The notes beneath the pieces are model-generated. The model searched no databases and was not told the DNA's origin. It saw nothing but the letters and a program-made list of their open reading frames with translations. A stretch of DNA of 64,000 bases, taken from contig NZ_KQ947985.1 in assembly GCF_001513975.1 (NCBI RefSeq), positions 248,001 through 312,000 of the forward strand. The letters are read 5' to 3'. This document shows, piece by piece, positions 8,500-17,895 of the stretch (positions are counted from its first letter, which is position 1; every line of letters begins with the position of its first letter). The stretch is from Streptomyces curacoi. Its GTDB lineage: Bacteria; Actinomycetota; Actinomycetes; Streptomycetales; Streptomycetaceae. Both the position numbers and the translations under genes were made by a program.

Positions 8500-11400
8500 C
8501 TACGACGCCGCCACCAGCAGATCCGCCTGCTCCTCCCGCTTCACCATCTCCCGCAGCGGCCCGTCCGCAGCGGTCAGCTCCGCGAACGTCCCCCGCTGCA
8601 CCACACGCCCCTCCGCCAGGACGACCACCTCGTCCACGGCCTCCAGGCCGGCCAGTCGATGGGTGATGAGCAGTGTCGTACGGCCCTCGGTGGCGGCCAG
8701 CAGGTCGGCGGTGAGGGCGTCTGCGGTGGGCAGATCGAGATGCTCGGCGGGCTCGTCGAGGAGGAGGACGGGGAAGTCGGCGAGCAGTGCGCGGGCCAGC
8801 GCGAGCCGCTGCCGCTGTCCGCCCGAGAGCCGGGCCCCGTGCTCGCCCACGAGCGTGTCCAGGCCGTCGGGCAGGCTGTCGGCCCAGTCGAGCAGGCGGG
8901 CCCGCCTGAGCGCGTCGCGCAGTTCGGCCTCGGTGGCGTCCTTCTTGGCAAGGAGCAGGTTCTCGCGCACGGAGCTGTCGAAGAGGTGCGCGTCCTGCGC
9001 GCACAGCCCGACGAGCCGCCGTACGTCGTCGCCGTCCAGGGCGTTCGCGTTCACGCCTCCAAGCGTGTACGAGCCCGCGTCCACGTCCAGGAAGCGCAGC
9101 AGCACCTGCGCCAGGGTCGTCTTGCCGGAGCCGGACGGGCCGACGACAGCGATCCGGCGGCCCTCCTCCAGGGTCAGGTCCACGCCGGCGAGCGCGTCCC
9201 GGTCCTGACCTGCGTGGCGTGCGGTCAGGGCCTTCACCGCGACCGGGAAGGGCGACACGGGCGCCTGCCGGGGCCGCTCCGGTTCCCGTACGGGCTCGGG
9301 CGTGTCCAGCACCTCGTACACGCGCTCAGCGCTCTTGCGCACCCGCTGCCGGTACTGCACGGCGAGCGGCAGCCCCAGGACGGCCTCGAAGGCGGCCAGC
9401 GGGGTGAGCACGACGACGGCCGTCGTCACGCCGCCCAGCCGCCCGTCGGCGACCGCCTGGGCACCCACGAGGGCGGTGGCGGCAACGGTGAGCCCGGAGA
9501 TCAGCGCGGTGAGTCCGTCGCCGAGCGCGGTGGCGGTGGCGGCCCGTGAGGCGATCCGGGTGAGCGTCCCGTCGGCCCGCCGCGCTTCGGCCGTACGGCT
9601 GGGCAGGGCACCGGCCACGGTCAGCTCCGCGGTGCCGGTGAGCAGATCCGTCACACGGGTCGCGAGCGCTCCGCGGGCCGGGGCCAGCCTGTGCTCGGCG
9701 CGTCGGGCGACCGCACCCGTGACGAGCGGGACTCCGGCCCCGGCCGCCAGCAGACCGACCGCCAGCACGGCACCGGCCTCGGGCAGCAGCCAGGCGGTGA
9801 ATCCGACGGCGCCGGCGGACACGACGGTCGCGGAAGCGGCGGGGAGCAGCCACCGAAGCCAGTAGTCCTGCAGCGCGTCCACGTCGGTGACGAGCCGCGA
9901 GAGCAGATCACCCCGGCGGGTACGGCGCAGTCCGGCGGGCGCCAGCCGCTCCAGGCGCCGGTACACGGCGACCCGGGTGTCGGCCAGCATCCGCAGCACC
10001 GCGTCGTGCGACACGAGCCGCTCGGCGTACCGGAACACGGCCCGTCCAATGCCGAAGGCCCGCGTCGCCGTCACGGCCACCATCAGATACAGCACGGGCG
10101 GCTGCTGCGAGGCCCGCGAGATGAGCCAGCCGGAGGTGGCCATGAGCCCGACGGCACTGCCGAGCGCGAGGCTCCCGAGCAGCAGCGCGAGGGCGAGGCG
10201 ACCACGCCGGGCACCGGACATCGCGCGGACGCGGGCGAGGACACCACGTGCGTCGGTCGTGATCGGCACGGACTCGGCATCGTGGGCAACGGAACCGCCG
10301 TGCACGCCGGGCTCGATCACACGGCCGACGGACGCCTTGTGCACGTCCTCCGCCGGCACGGGCGCCGCGGCTTCCGCGAGCCGCACCACCCGATCCGCCA
10401 CCCCCAGCAACGCCGGCCGATGCACCACCAGCAGCACCGTCCGCCCCACCGCCAGCCTCCGTACGGCCTCCACGACCTCGGCCTCGGTGGCCCCGTCGAG
10501 CGCGGCCGTCGGCTCGTCGAGCAGCAGCACGGGCCGGTCAGCGAGAAACGCCCGGGCCAGCGCGAGCCGCTGCCGCTGCCCCGCGGACAGCCCGGCCCCG
10601 TCCTCACCCAGCACGGTGTCGACACCCTGGGGCAACGCGTCCACGAACTCCAGCGCCCCGGCGTCCGCCAACGCCCGTCGCACGGCAGCGTCATCGGCCT
10701 CAGGACGGGCCAGCCGTACGTTCTCGGCGATCGTCCCGGCATACAGGTGCGGCCGCTGCGGCACCCAGGCGATACGCGAGCGCCACTCCTCCAGATCGAG
10801 TTCGGCGAGATCGACTCCCCCGACCAGGGCTCGCCCCTCGGTCGGGCACACGAACCCCAACAGGACGTTGAGCAGCGTCGACTTGCCCGCACCGCTCGGC
10901 CCGACAAGCGCGACCGTCTCGCCGGGCTCGACGACGAAGGAGGCATTCGAGACGGCGTCGGCGGACCGTCCGGGGTAGCGGACCGAGACCCCCTCGAACG
11001 ACACCGCCCCCGTCGGCACCGCCGCGCTCCCCGACGCCGGCACCGAAGTCTCCAGAACCTCGAAGATCTCCTCGGCCGCGGACAGCCCCTCGGCCGCCGC
11101 GTGATACTGCGCGCCCACCTGACGCAATGGCAGATATGCCTCGGGCGCCAGCACAAGGACGACCAGGCCGTCGTACAGATGCATCTCGCCGTGGACGAGC
11201 CGCATGCCGATCGTCACGGCGACCAGCGCCACCGAGAGCGTCGAGAGCAGCTCCAGAGCGAAGGACGAGATGAAGGCGATCCTCAGGGTCCGCATGGTCG
11301 CCCTGCGGTACTCGCCGGTGATCCGCCGGATCGACTCGGCCTGCGCCTTCGCCCGCCCGAACACCTTCAGGGTCGGCAGCCCGGCGACCACGTCCAGGAA

Positions 11401-12006
11401 GTGCCCGGACAGTCGGGACAGCAGCCGCCATTGACGGTCCATATGAGACTGCGTGGCCCAGCCGATCAGCATCATGAAGATCGGGATGAGCGGCAGGGTG
11501 CCGACGATGATGGCCGCCGAGACCCAGTCCTCGGTCACGATCCGCGCCAGCACTGCCACCGGCACGACCACCGCGAGCCCCAACTGCGGCAGATAGCGCG
11601 AGAAGTAGTCGTCGAGGGCGTCGACTCCGCGCGTGGCGAGGGCGACCAGCGATCCGGTCCGCTGTCCGCTCAGCCAGCCGGGTCCCAGCTCGGCCGCCCG
11701 GTCGAGCAGCCGCCCGCGCAGTTCCGACTTCACCGCCGCGCTCGCGCGGTGGGCGGCGAGCTCGGTAAGCCATGCGACCAGGGCGCGACCGATCGCGACG
11801 ACGACCAACAGCAGTAGGGGAGTGCGGAGTTCAGCAGCGGACATCCCGTGCTGGAATGCACCCACCACGACCTCGGCGACGAGCATCGCCTGCGCGATGA
11901 CCAGCCCCGCACCGACGGCACCCAGGCCGACGACCGCGATCAGAAAGAGGCGAGTGGCGCGGGCGTATCGGAGAAGACGCGGATCGATCGGTTTCACGTG
12001 AAACAT
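8500..12006 (-). CDS. cydCD: fused CydD-CydC thiol-reductant ABC exporter
   Basis: A single polypeptide of about 1,168 residues carrying two complete ABC half-transporters in tandem, each with six membrane segments and one ATPase domain. The first ATPase has Walker A GPSGAGKST and signature LSAGQRQRLALARAF. The second has GPSGSGKTT and LSGGQRQRLALARAL. In E. coli, CydDC exports cysteine and glutathione and is needed to assemble cytochrome bd; fusion into one gene is usual in Streptomyces. It is last in cydA-cydB-cydCD. The likely start ATG 12006 lies inside a parS site, so the N-terminus reads MFHVKP; the in-site GTG (giving VKP) is an alternative. Confidence 0.92.
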   Translation of the reverse strand: MFHVKPIDPRLLRYARATRLFLIAVVGLGAVGAGLVIAQAMLVAEVVVGAFQHGMSAAELRTPLLLLVVVAIGRALVAWLTELAAHRASAAVKSELRGRLLDRAAELGPGWLSGQRTGSLVALATRGVDALDDYFSRYLPQLGLAVVVPVAVLARIVTEDWVSAAIIVGTLPLIPIFMMLIGWATQSHMDRQWRLLSRLSGHFLDVVAGLPTLKVFGRAKAQAESIRRITGEYRRATMRTLRIAFISSFALELLSTLSVALVAVTIGMRLVHGEMHLYDGLVVLVLAPEAYLPLRQVGAQYHAAAEGLSAAEEIFEVLETSVPASGSAAVPTGAVSFEGVSVRYPGRSADAVSNASFVVEPGETVALVGPSGAGKSTLLNVLLGFVCPTEGRALVGGVDLAELDLEEWRSRIAWVPQRPHLYAGTIAENVRLARPEADDAAVRRALADAGALEFVDALPQGVDTVLGEDGAGLSAGQRQRLALARAFLADRPVLLLDEPTAALDGATEAEVVEAVRRLAVGRTVLLVVHRPALLGVADRVVRLAEAAAPVPAEDVHKASVGRVIEPGVHGGSVAHDAESVPITTDARGVLARVRAMSGARRGRLALALLLGSLALGSAVGLMATSGWLISRASQQPPVLYLMVAVTATRAFGIGRAVFRYAERLVSHDAVLRMLADTRVAVYRRLERLAPAGLRRTRRGDLLSRLVTDVDALQDYWLRWLLPAASATVVSAGAVGFTAWLLPEAGAVLAVGLLAAGAGVPLVTGAVARRAEHRLAPARGALATRVTDLLTGTAELTVAGALPSRTAEARRADGTLTRIASRAATATALGDGLTALISGLTVAATALVGAQAVADGRLGGVTTAVVVLTPLAAFEAVLGLPLAVQYRQRVRKSAERVYEVLDTPEPVREPERPRQAPVSPFPVAVKALTARHAGQDRDALAGVDLTLEEGRRIAVVGPSGSGKTTLAQVLLRFLDVDAGSYTLGGVNANALDGDDVRRLVGLCAQDAHLFDSSVRENLLLAKKDATEAELRDALRRARLLDWADSLPDGLDTLVGEHGARLSGGQRQRLALARALLADFPVLLLDEPAEHLDLPTADALTADLLAATEGRTTLLITHRLAGLEAVDEVVVLAEGRVVQRGTFAELTAADGPLREMVKREEQADLLVAAS
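11991..12004. other. parS: parS site (exact) at the cydCD start
   Basis: Exact GTTTCACGTGAAAC overlapping the first codons of cydCD, where it encodes Phe-His-Val-Lys. It pairs with the site at 12029, 38 bases centre to centre. Confidence 0.95.
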
Positions 12007-12028
12007 GCCCTTCGGTCCAGGGCGGGGT

Positions 12029-12042
12029 GTTTCACGTGAAAC
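12029..12042. other. parS: parS site (exact)
   Basis: Exact GTTTCACGTGAAAC in the short gap between cydB and cydCD, inside the cyd operon transcript. Confidence 0.95.
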
Positions 12043-12070
12043 ATCGTCAAACACCCCACCCGCAGTGGAC

Positions 12071-13090
12071 TCAGTGCGTGGCCCCCGCAGCGGCATCCGC
12101 GGCGATGTGCTGCGTGCCGATCCGCTTGCGGAACACCCAGTAGGTCCAGCCCTGGTAGAGCATGACGACCGGTGTGGCGATCACCGCGCACCAAGTCATG
12201 ATCTTCAGGGTGTAGGGGCTCGACGAGGCGTTGGTGACCGTGAGGCTCCACTCGTCATTGAGCGAGGACGGCATGACGTTCGGGAAGAGCGTCAGGAAGA
12301 GCATCGCCACGGCGGCCACGATGGTCACGCCCGAGAAGGCGAACGACCATCCCTCGCGCCCGGCCTGGTTCGCAAGCAGAGCCACCACCAGCGCGGCCAC
12401 GGCCACCACGAGCGCGACCAGACTCCGACCGTCGCCGTTCTCGATCTGCGTCCAGAGCAGGAAGAGCAGCGCCAGCCCAGCGGCGGCGAGACCGACCCAC
12501 AGGGCCAGAGTCCGCGCCCGCTCCCGGATCTCGCCGACGGTCTTGAGCGCGGTGAACACCGCCCCATGGAAGGTGAACAGCGTCAGCGTCACCAGACCGC
12601 CGAGCAGCGCATACGGGTTGAGCAGGTCCAGCACACCGCCGACGTACTCATGGCTCTGGTCGAGCTTCACGCCCCGCACGATGTTGCCGAAGGCCACGCC
12701 CCACAGGAACGCCGGAATCAGCGAGCACCAGAAGATCGCATGCTCCCAGTTGCGCTGCCAGTTCTCCTCGGGCCGCTTGGCCCGGTACTCGAAGGCGACG
12801 CCCCGGACGATCAGGCAGACCAGGATGAGAAGCAGAGGCAGGTAAAACCCGGAGAAGAGCGTGGCGTACCACTCGGGGAAGGCGGCGAAGGTGGCGCCGC
12901 CGGCCGAGAGCAGCCACACCTCGTTGCCGTCCCAGACGGGGCCGATGGTGTTGATCAGCACCCGACGCTCGGGACGGTTCCGGGCGAGCAGCTTGGTGAG
13001 GACGCCGACCCCGAAGTCGAAGCCCTCCAGGAAGAAGTAGCCGATCCACAGGACGGCGATCAGGACGAACCAGACGTCGTGAAGTTCCAT
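12071..13090 (-). CDS. cydB: cytochrome bd ubiquinol oxidase subunit II
   Basis: A 339-residue integral membrane protein with eight or nine predicted helices, the smaller subunit of cytochrome bd, a high-affinity terminal oxidase that reduces oxygen to water without pumping protons. The N-terminus contains WFVLIAVLWIGYFFLEGFDF and GVGVLTKLL, and INTIGPVWDGNEVWLL follows; these are typical of CydB. It lies 20 bases after cydA in the operon and before cydCD. Length is normal. Regulation should follow cydA through Rex. Confidence 0.96.
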   Translation of the reverse strand: MELHDVWFVLIAVLWIGYFFLEGFDFGVGVLTKLLARNRPERRVLINTIGPVWDGNEVWLLSAGGATFAAFPEWYATLFSGFYLPLLLILVCLIVRGVAFEYRAKRPEENWQRNWEHAIFWCSLIPAFLWGVAFGNIVRGVKLDQSHEYVGGVLDLLNPYALLGGLVTLTLFTFHGAVFTALKTVGEIRERARTLALWVGLAAAGLALLFLLWTQIENGDGRSLVALVVAVAALVVALLANQAGREGWSFAFSGVTIVAAVAMLFLTLFPNVMPSSLNDEWSLTVTNASSSPYTLKIMTWCAVIATPVVMLYQGWTYWVFRKRIGTQHIAADAAAGATH

Positions 13091-13110
13091 GACTGTGCAG
13101 CTCCCTCGGC

Positions 13111-14619
13111 CTAGTACGAGAAGGCCATCGGCTTGTCGGCGTCACGGGAGTCGCCGCCGATCTTCGTGGGCGGGTTCAGGTCGGCCTCGGTGAGCTCGGG
13201 CGGGCCGGCCTTGACGTACTTCACGAGCAGCTTCACCTCGACGACGGCGAGGATCGCGTAGAGCGCGGTGAAGACGATCATCGAGGTGAGGATTTCGCCC
13301 TGGGAGACACCGGGGGAGACCGCGTCCCGAGTGCGCAGGACGCCGTAGACGACCCACGGCTGGCGGCCCATCTCGGTGAAGATCCAGCCCCAGGAGTTGG
13401 CGATCAGCGGGAAGGCCAGGGTCCAGATCGCGATGCGCCAGTACCACTTCGTCAGCTTCGGACCGAGCGCCTTCTTCGGGAAGAGGACCAGATGCGGCAC
13501 CTCGTCGTCACCGACCCTCAGGTGCTGCGGCAACATGAACTTCTTGCGGGTCAGCCACAGCCCGATCAGGCCGATGGTGAACGACGCCATGCCGAAGCCG
13601 ATCATCCAGCGGAAGCCCCAGTAGGCGACGGGGATGTTGGGCCGGTAGTCGCCGGGCCCGTACTTCTCCTGCTCGGCCTTGTTGACGTCGTTGATGCCGG
13701 GGACGTACGAGGTGAAGTCGTCCTTGGCCAGGAAGGACAGCAGGCCCGGGATCTCGATCGCGACCTTGTTGTGGCCCTTGTCGACGTCGCCGACGGCGAA
13801 GACCGAGAAGGGCGCGGGCTTCTCGCCGTCCCACAGCGCCTCGGCCGCGGCCATCTTCATCGGCTGCTGCTCGTACATGATCTTGCCGAGGACGTCGCCA
13901 CTGATCGCGGTGAGCATGCCGCCGATGACCACGGTGACCAGACCGAGCCGCAGCGAGGTCTTCATGTCGCGGATGTGCTTCTTGCGGAGCAGGTGGAAGG
14001 CGGAGATGCCGACCATGAACGCGCCACCGGTCAGGAAGGCCGCCGAGAGGGTGTGGAAGGCCTGGGCGAGCGCGGTGTTCTGGGTCAGCACGAGCCAGAA
14101 ATCGGTGAGCTCGGCCCGCCCCTTCGCCTCGTTGATCCGGTAGCCGACCGGGTGCTGCATCCACGAGTTGGCCGCGAGGATGAAGTAGGCCGACAGGATC
14201 GTGCCGATGGAGACCATCCATATGCAGGCCAGGTGGATCTTCTTCGGCAGCTTGTCCCAGCCGAAGATCCACAGACCGATGAAGGTGGACTCGAAGAAGA
14301 AGGCGATCAGAGCCTCGAAGGCGAGCGGAGCGCCGAAGACGTCACCGACGAAGCGGGAGTAGTCGGACCAGTTCATACCGAACTGGAACTCCTGCACGAT
14401 GCCGGTGACCACACCCATCGCGATGTTGATCAGGAAGAGCTTGCCCCAGAACTTTGTCGCCCTGAGGTATTTCTCCTTCTCCGTGCGCACCCAGGCGGTC
14501 TGCAGACCGGCCGTGAGGGCGGCAAGCGAGATCGTGAGGGGGACGAACAGAAAGTGGTAGACGGTCGTGATGCCGAACTGCCAGCGCGCCAGAGTCTCCG
14601 GCGCCAAAGCCAGGTCCAC
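13111..14619 (-). CDS. cydA: cytochrome bd ubiquinol oxidase subunit I
   Basis: A 502-residue membrane subunit carrying the haems b558, b595 and d. The N-terminal ARWQFGITTVYHFLFVPLT contains His22, equivalent to the conserved haem ligand, and GRQPWVVYGVLRT near the C-terminus is the classic CydA signature. The segment after residue 250 contains the quinol-binding Q-loop in its short form. The GTG start at 14619 has AAGGAG about eight bases upstream. It is the first gene of cydA-cydB-cydCD and lies 22 bases from a Rex operator, so low oxygen or a high NADH/NAD+ ratio should induce it. Confidence 0.97.
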   Translation of the reverse strand: MDLALAPETLARWQFGITTVYHFLFVPLTISLAALTAGLQTAWVRTEKEKYLRATKFWGKLFLINIAMGVVTGIVQEFQFGMNWSDYSRFVGDVFGAPLAFEALIAFFFESTFIGLWIFGWDKLPKKIHLACIWMVSIGTILSAYFILAANSWMQHPVGYRINEAKGRAELTDFWLVLTQNTALAQAFHTLSAAFLTGGAFMVGISAFHLLRKKHIRDMKTSLRLGLVTVVIGGMLTAISGDVLGKIMYEQQPMKMAAAEALWDGEKPAPFSVFAVGDVDKGHNKVAIEIPGLLSFLAKDDFTSYVPGINDVNKAEQEKYGPGDYRPNIPVAYWGFRWMIGFGMASFTIGLIGLWLTRKKFMLPQHLRVGDDEVPHLVLFPKKALGPKLTKWYWRIAIWTLAFPLIANSWGWIFTEMGRQPWVVYGVLRTRDAVSPGVSQGEILTSMIVFTALYAILAVVEVKLLVKYVKAGPPELTEADLNPPTKIGGDSRDADKPMAFSY

Positions 14620-14641
14620 GTCGCCGCTCCTTAACTACGCT

Positions 14642-14657
14642 TGTGAAAGCGTTCACA
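14642..14657. promoter_or_regulatory. Rex operator (redox-sensing, NADH-responsive)
   Basis: TGTGAAAGCGTTCACA differs by one base from the Streptomyces Rex operator consensus TGTGAACGCGTTCACA. It lies 22 bases upstream of the cydA GTG, where a bound repressor would block transcription. In S. coelicolor, Rex is known to repress the cyd operon until NADH accumulates. The match to both sequence and position makes the call strong. Confidence 0.9.
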
Positions 14658-14759
14658 TTCACAAGCAATTATGCAGCACGCCTTTTCGGGCTTCGAAGGG
14701 GGGTCCCCCTTGCCTCAACCCCTTGGCCGCGACCTTCAACATATTGTTGAATCTGCGGC

Positions 14760-15152
14760 ATGCAGACACAGACACCGCTACAACTACGGATCTCCTGGCC
14801 CGCGGGACACCTCACCGCGACCCTCGACGACACCCCGACCACGCAGGCCCTGGTCAAGGCCCTGCCCCTCGTCTCCACCGCCCGCACCTGGGGCGAGGAG
14901 GTCTACTTCGACACGGGCGTCGCCGTTCCACGTGAAACCAACGCCCGGCAGGTCGTCGATCCGGGCACGGTCGCCTTCTGGACGGACGGCGACGCGCTCG
15001 CCCTCCCCTATGGGCCCACGCCGATCTCGCGAGGCGACGAGTGCCGCCTCGCGAGTCCGTGCAATGTCCTGGGCCACCTCGACGGCGACCCCCGCCTGCT
15101 GGCGACGGTGCGCGACGGCGACCCCGTGCGCGTGGAACTGGTAGACGCCTGA
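14760..15152 (+). CDS. cyclophilin-like fold protein
   Basis: A 130-residue soluble protein of the small cyclophilin-like family related to Thermotoga TM1367. Indicative segments are LRISWPAGHLTATLDDTPTT, ALVKALPLVSTARTWGEEVY, and the terminal acidic region. Members share the cyclophilin barrel but their catalytic activity and partners are not established. It diverges from cydA across about 140 bases that hold the Rex operator. A degenerate parS lies inside the frame and the final codons form the first unit of a 29-base repeat. Confidence 0.75.
   Translation: MQTQTPLQLRISWPAGHLTATLDDTPTTQALVKALPLVSTARTWGEEVYFDTGVAVPRETNARQVVDPGTVAFWTDGDALALPYGPTPISRGDECRLASPCNVLGHLDGDPRLLATVRDGDPVRVELVDA
14925..14938. 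other. degenerate parS-like site inside a coding region
   Basis: GTTCCACGTGAAAC, one mismatch from the parS consensus at position 4, within the cyclophilin-like gene (codons for Val-Pro-Arg-Glu-Thr). Binding is plausible but weaker than at an exact site. Confidence 0.6.
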
Positions 15153-15227
15153 CCGCGCGCGGAGAACTCGCAGACGCCTGACCGCGCGCGGAGAACCCGT
15201 AGACGCCTGACCGCGCCCGCGGAGCCC
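15141..15227. repeat. three 29-base tandem repeats spanning a stop codon
   Basis: Three units of 29 bases each, starting GTAGACGCCTGACCGCGC, run from 15141 to 15227. The first contains the TGA stop of the cyclophilin-like gene, and all three keep TGA. Units 1 and 2 differ at only two positions. The third abuts the stop codon of the convergent aminotransferase gene. Confidence 0.9.
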
Positions 15228-16306
15228 TAGAGCTCCTTCCGGAAGCCTTCCACCACCTTCAGGAAGATGTCGTTCGCCTCGACCTCCCCGACCGTGACCC
15301 GCACACCCTCGCCCGGGAACGGCCGGATCACCACGCCCGCCTGCTCACACGCCTGAGCGAAGGCGACCGTGCGCTCCCCCAGCCGCAGCCACACGAAGTT
15401 GGCCTGGGTCTCGGGCACCGTCCAGCCCTGAGCGCGCAGCCCGTCGACCACGCGGTTGCGCTCGCACACCAACGAACCGACCCTGCCGAGCAGTTCGTCC
15501 TCGGCGCGCAGCGAGGCGATGGCCGCGTCCTGCGCGAGCTGGCTCACGCCGAAGGGCACGGCCGTCTTGCGCAGCGCCGCCGCGACCGGCTCATGGGCGA
15601 TGGCGAAGCCGACACGAAGACCGGCGAGGCCGTAGGCCTTGGAGAACGTCCGCAGGACACAGACGTTCGGGCGCTCGCGGTAGATCTCCACACCGTCCGG
15701 CACCTCAGGGTCGCGAATGAACTCGCGGTACGCCTCGTCGAGCACCACCAGCACATCGCCGGGCACCCGGTCCAGGAACCGCTCCAGCTCGGCCCGCTTC
15801 ACGACCGTGCCCGTCGGGTTGTTGGGGTTGCAGACGAAAATCAGCCGGGTCCGGTCGGTGATGGCGGCGGCCATCGCGTCCAGGTCGTGCACATCACCCG
15901 GCGTCAGCGGCACCTTCACGGACGTCGCACCGCTGATCTGCGTGATGATCGGGTACGCCTCGAAGGACCGCCAGGCGTAGATGACCTCGTCGCCGGGTCC
16001 GGCGGTGGCCTGCAGCAGCTGCTGGGCGACGCCGACCGAGCCGGTGCCGGTGGCCAGGTGGGAGGCCGGCACACCGAAGCGCTCGGACAGCTCGTTCATC
16101 AGCGCCGTGCACATCATGTCCGGGTACCGGTTGAAGGAGGCGGCAGCCGCGGTCACGGTCTCCATCACGCCGGGCAGCGGCGGATAGGGGTTCTCGTTGG
16201 AGGACAGCTTGTAGGCCACCGGGCCACCGGCCGCGGCGGGCTTGCCCGGCTTGTAGGTGGGGATACCCTCCAGCTCGGCGCGCAGCTTGGGGCTCGTCTC
16301 GCTCAC
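15227..16306 (-). CDS. histidinol-phosphate/aromatic aminotransferase family protein
   Basis: A 359-residue PLP enzyme of fold type I, family HisC/Pat. Landmarks are [14 protein letters not shown] at the N-terminus, [18 protein letters not shown] with the PLP-binding Asp and Tyr, [15 protein letters not shown] with the Schiff-base Lys, and ANFVWLRLG. It transfers the amino group from glutamate to imidazole-acetol phosphate or to an aromatic keto acid. No other his genes are here, so the aromatic-aminotransferase role (phenylalanine or tyrosine) is at least as likely as histidine synthesis. The GTG at 16306 has AGGAGG about seven bases upstream. Confidence 0.88.
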   Translation of the reverse strand: MSETSPKLRAELEGIPTYKPGKPAAAGGPVAYKLSSNENPYPPLPGVMETVTAAAASFNRYPDMMCTALMNELSERFGVPASHLATGTGSVGVAQQLLQATAGPGDEVIYAWRSFEAYPIITQISGATSVKVPLTPGDVHDLDAMAAAITDRTRLIFVCNPNNPTGTVVKRAELERFLDRVPGDVLVVLDEAYREFIRDPEVPDGVEIYRERPNVCVLRTFSKAYGLAGLRVGFAIAHEPVAAALRKTAVPFGVSQLAQDAAIASLRAEDELLGRVGSLVCERNRVVDGLRAQGWTVPETQANFVWLRLGERTVAFAQACEQAGVVIRPFPGEGVRVTVGEVEANDIFLKVVEGFRKEL

Positions 16307-16734
16307 CGCAGTCCTCCTCGCGACCACCGGCGGCCCATCACCACCGCCGGCTCCAATACTCCTCACCTTATGAGGATTCGGCGTCGATGCGTACAGGTGC
16401 GACGCCCCCGGCTTCAGGCCCCTTCTGTCACACCAGCATCAGGGGCATCGCTGTACGAAGGTGTACGAATTGGGGGGCGCGTCACACATATATCTATGCG
16501 CCGGTGGTTCACGCCGTGGCGCGCATCCCTCGTGAAGGTGAGTTGAGACCTCTTCGAAACATCGGACAGTTGGCAGGCCCATGCGTGCCGACAAGTCACG
16601 TCCTACCATTGGATCGTTCAACTACCTTGTTTTCAAAGGGATTTGACGCCTGATGACCTTGCAGAAACGTGCCTGTCAACGGCTGCATATGCGTCCGCAC
16701 TACCCCACCGCATGAGCCCTACTATCGGCTCGCC
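16307..16734. other. intergenic region, divergent promoters presumed
   Basis: A 428-base gap between divergent aminotransferase and LacI genes. It includes a small inverted repeat TCCTCA/TGAGGA at 16360-16376 and an A/T-richer stretch around 16485-16500 and 16620-16650, lower in GC than its surroundings. I see no coding sequence and no operator I can name. Confidence 0.4.
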
Positions 16735-17847
16735 ATGACAGCAGCAGGGAAGCACCAGGTGAGCCGCGCGGAAACCTCACGTCGAGGCAGTCGGCCCGGC
16801 CGGGCGGGCATCAGAGACGTGGCCGCCGCCGCCGGGGTCTCCATCACGACCGTCTCCGATGCCCTCAACGGCAAGGGCCGGCTCCCCGACGCCACCCGAC
16901 GCCATGTCCGCGAGGTCGCCGACCGGCTGGGCTACCGGCCCTCGGCCGCCGCCCGCACGCTCCGTACCGGCAAGTCCGGCCTCATCGGCCTGACGGTGAC
17001 GACTTACGGGGATGAACCTTTCACCTTCACCGAGTTCGCGTACTTCGCCGAGATGGCCCGCGCGGCCACCTCGGCCGCGCTCGCCCGCGGCTACGCCCTG
17101 GTGATCCTCCCCGCGACCTCGCGCCATGACGTCTGGTCGAACGTCGCCCTCGACGGCACGGTCGTCATCGACCCGTCCGACCAGGACCCGGTCGTCAGCG
17201 AACTGGTCCGGCAGGGCCTGCCGGTCGTCTCCGACGGCCGCCCGGCCGGCTCGCTCCCCGTCACCGCCTGGGTCGACAACGACCACGAGGCCGCCGTCCT
17301 CGGCATTCTCGACCACCTGGCCGACGCGGGTGCCCGCCGGATCGGACTGCTGACGGGCACCACGACGGACACGTACACCCATCTGTCCACGACCGCGTAC
17401 CTGCGCTGGTGCGAGCGGGTCGGCCAGGACCCGGTGTACGAGGCCTACCCGGCGCACGATCCGTGCGCCGGGGCCGTCGCCGCCGACCGGCTGCTCGCCC
17501 GCCCCGACCGCCCCGACGCGGTCTACGGCCTGTTCGACCCGAACGGCACCGACCTGCTCGCCGCCGCCCGCCGCTACGGCCTGCGCGTACCGGACGACCT
17601 GCTTCTGGTCTGCTGCAGCGAGTCCACCGTGTACGCCAACACAGAGCCGCCCATCACCACGCTCTCCCTGAAGCCGCGCCGCATCGGCACGGCCGTGGTC
17701 CAGCTCCTCATCGACGCGATCGAAGGAGTCGAGTCGGACCGGCCGGTCGAGCAGGTGATACCGACCGAGCTGATCGTGCGTACCTCGTCCCAGCGACGCC
17801 CGCCGCGTACGACGGTCAGCCCGCCTCGGTCTCCCGAGGAGCGGTAG
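16735..17847 (+). CDS. LacI-family transcriptional regulator
   Basis: A 370-residue regulator. The helix-turn-helix and hinge helix are at residues about 25-75: IRDVAAAAGVSITTVSDALN followed by GYRPSAAARTLRTG. The rest is a periplasmic-binding-protein-like effector domain (GLTVTTYGDEPF, DNDHEAAVLGILDHL, YGLFDPNGTDLL), so it should respond to a sugar or related ligand. ATG 16735 gives a normal leader. There is no neighbouring sugar transporter or hydrolase, so its target genes lie elsewhere or it acts as a wider regulator. Its C-terminal codons lie at the start of a short tandem repeat. Confidence 0.88.
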   Translation: MTAAGKHQVSRAETSRRGSRPGRAGIRDVAAAAGVSITTVSDALNGKGRLPDATRRHVREVADRLGYRPSAAARTLRTGKSGLIGLTVTTYGDEPFTFTEFAYFAEMARAATSAALARGYALVILPATSRHDVWSNVALDGTVVIDPSDQDPVVSELVRQGLPVVSDGRPAGSLPVTAWVDNDHEAAVLGILDHLADAGARRIGLLTGTTTDTYTHLSTTAYLRWCERVGQDPVYEAYPAHDPCAGAVAADRLLARPDRPDAVYGLFDPNGTDLLAAARRYGLRVPDDLLLVCCSESTVYANTEPPITTLSLKPRRIGTAVVQLLIDAIEGVESDRPVEQVIPTELIVRTSSQRRPPRTTVSPPRSPEER

Positions 17848-17895
17848 AAGCAGGTCGGGGAGCGGCAGCAGCAGGTCGAGGAGGGACCGGAGCGG
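17837..17895. repeat. 21-base tandem repeat overlapping the LacI-gene stop
   Basis: Two units of 21 bases at 17837-17857 and 17858-17878, sharing GGAGCGG and GCAGGTCG, followed by a partial third unit to 17895. The TAG stop of the LacI-family gene is in unit 1 and corresponds to CAG in unit 2. Confidence 0.65.

Noticed and set aside
9691-11817. A 700-codon plus-strand open frame opposite cydCD
   Set aside because: Shadow of the cydCD coding frame; low-complexity composition and no recognisable motifs.
14695-14711. AAGGGGG/CCCCCTT hairpin between cydA and the cyclophilin-like gene
   Set aside because: It lies in a divergent promoter gap, not after a gene, so a terminator is unlikely; no regulator with this site is known to me.
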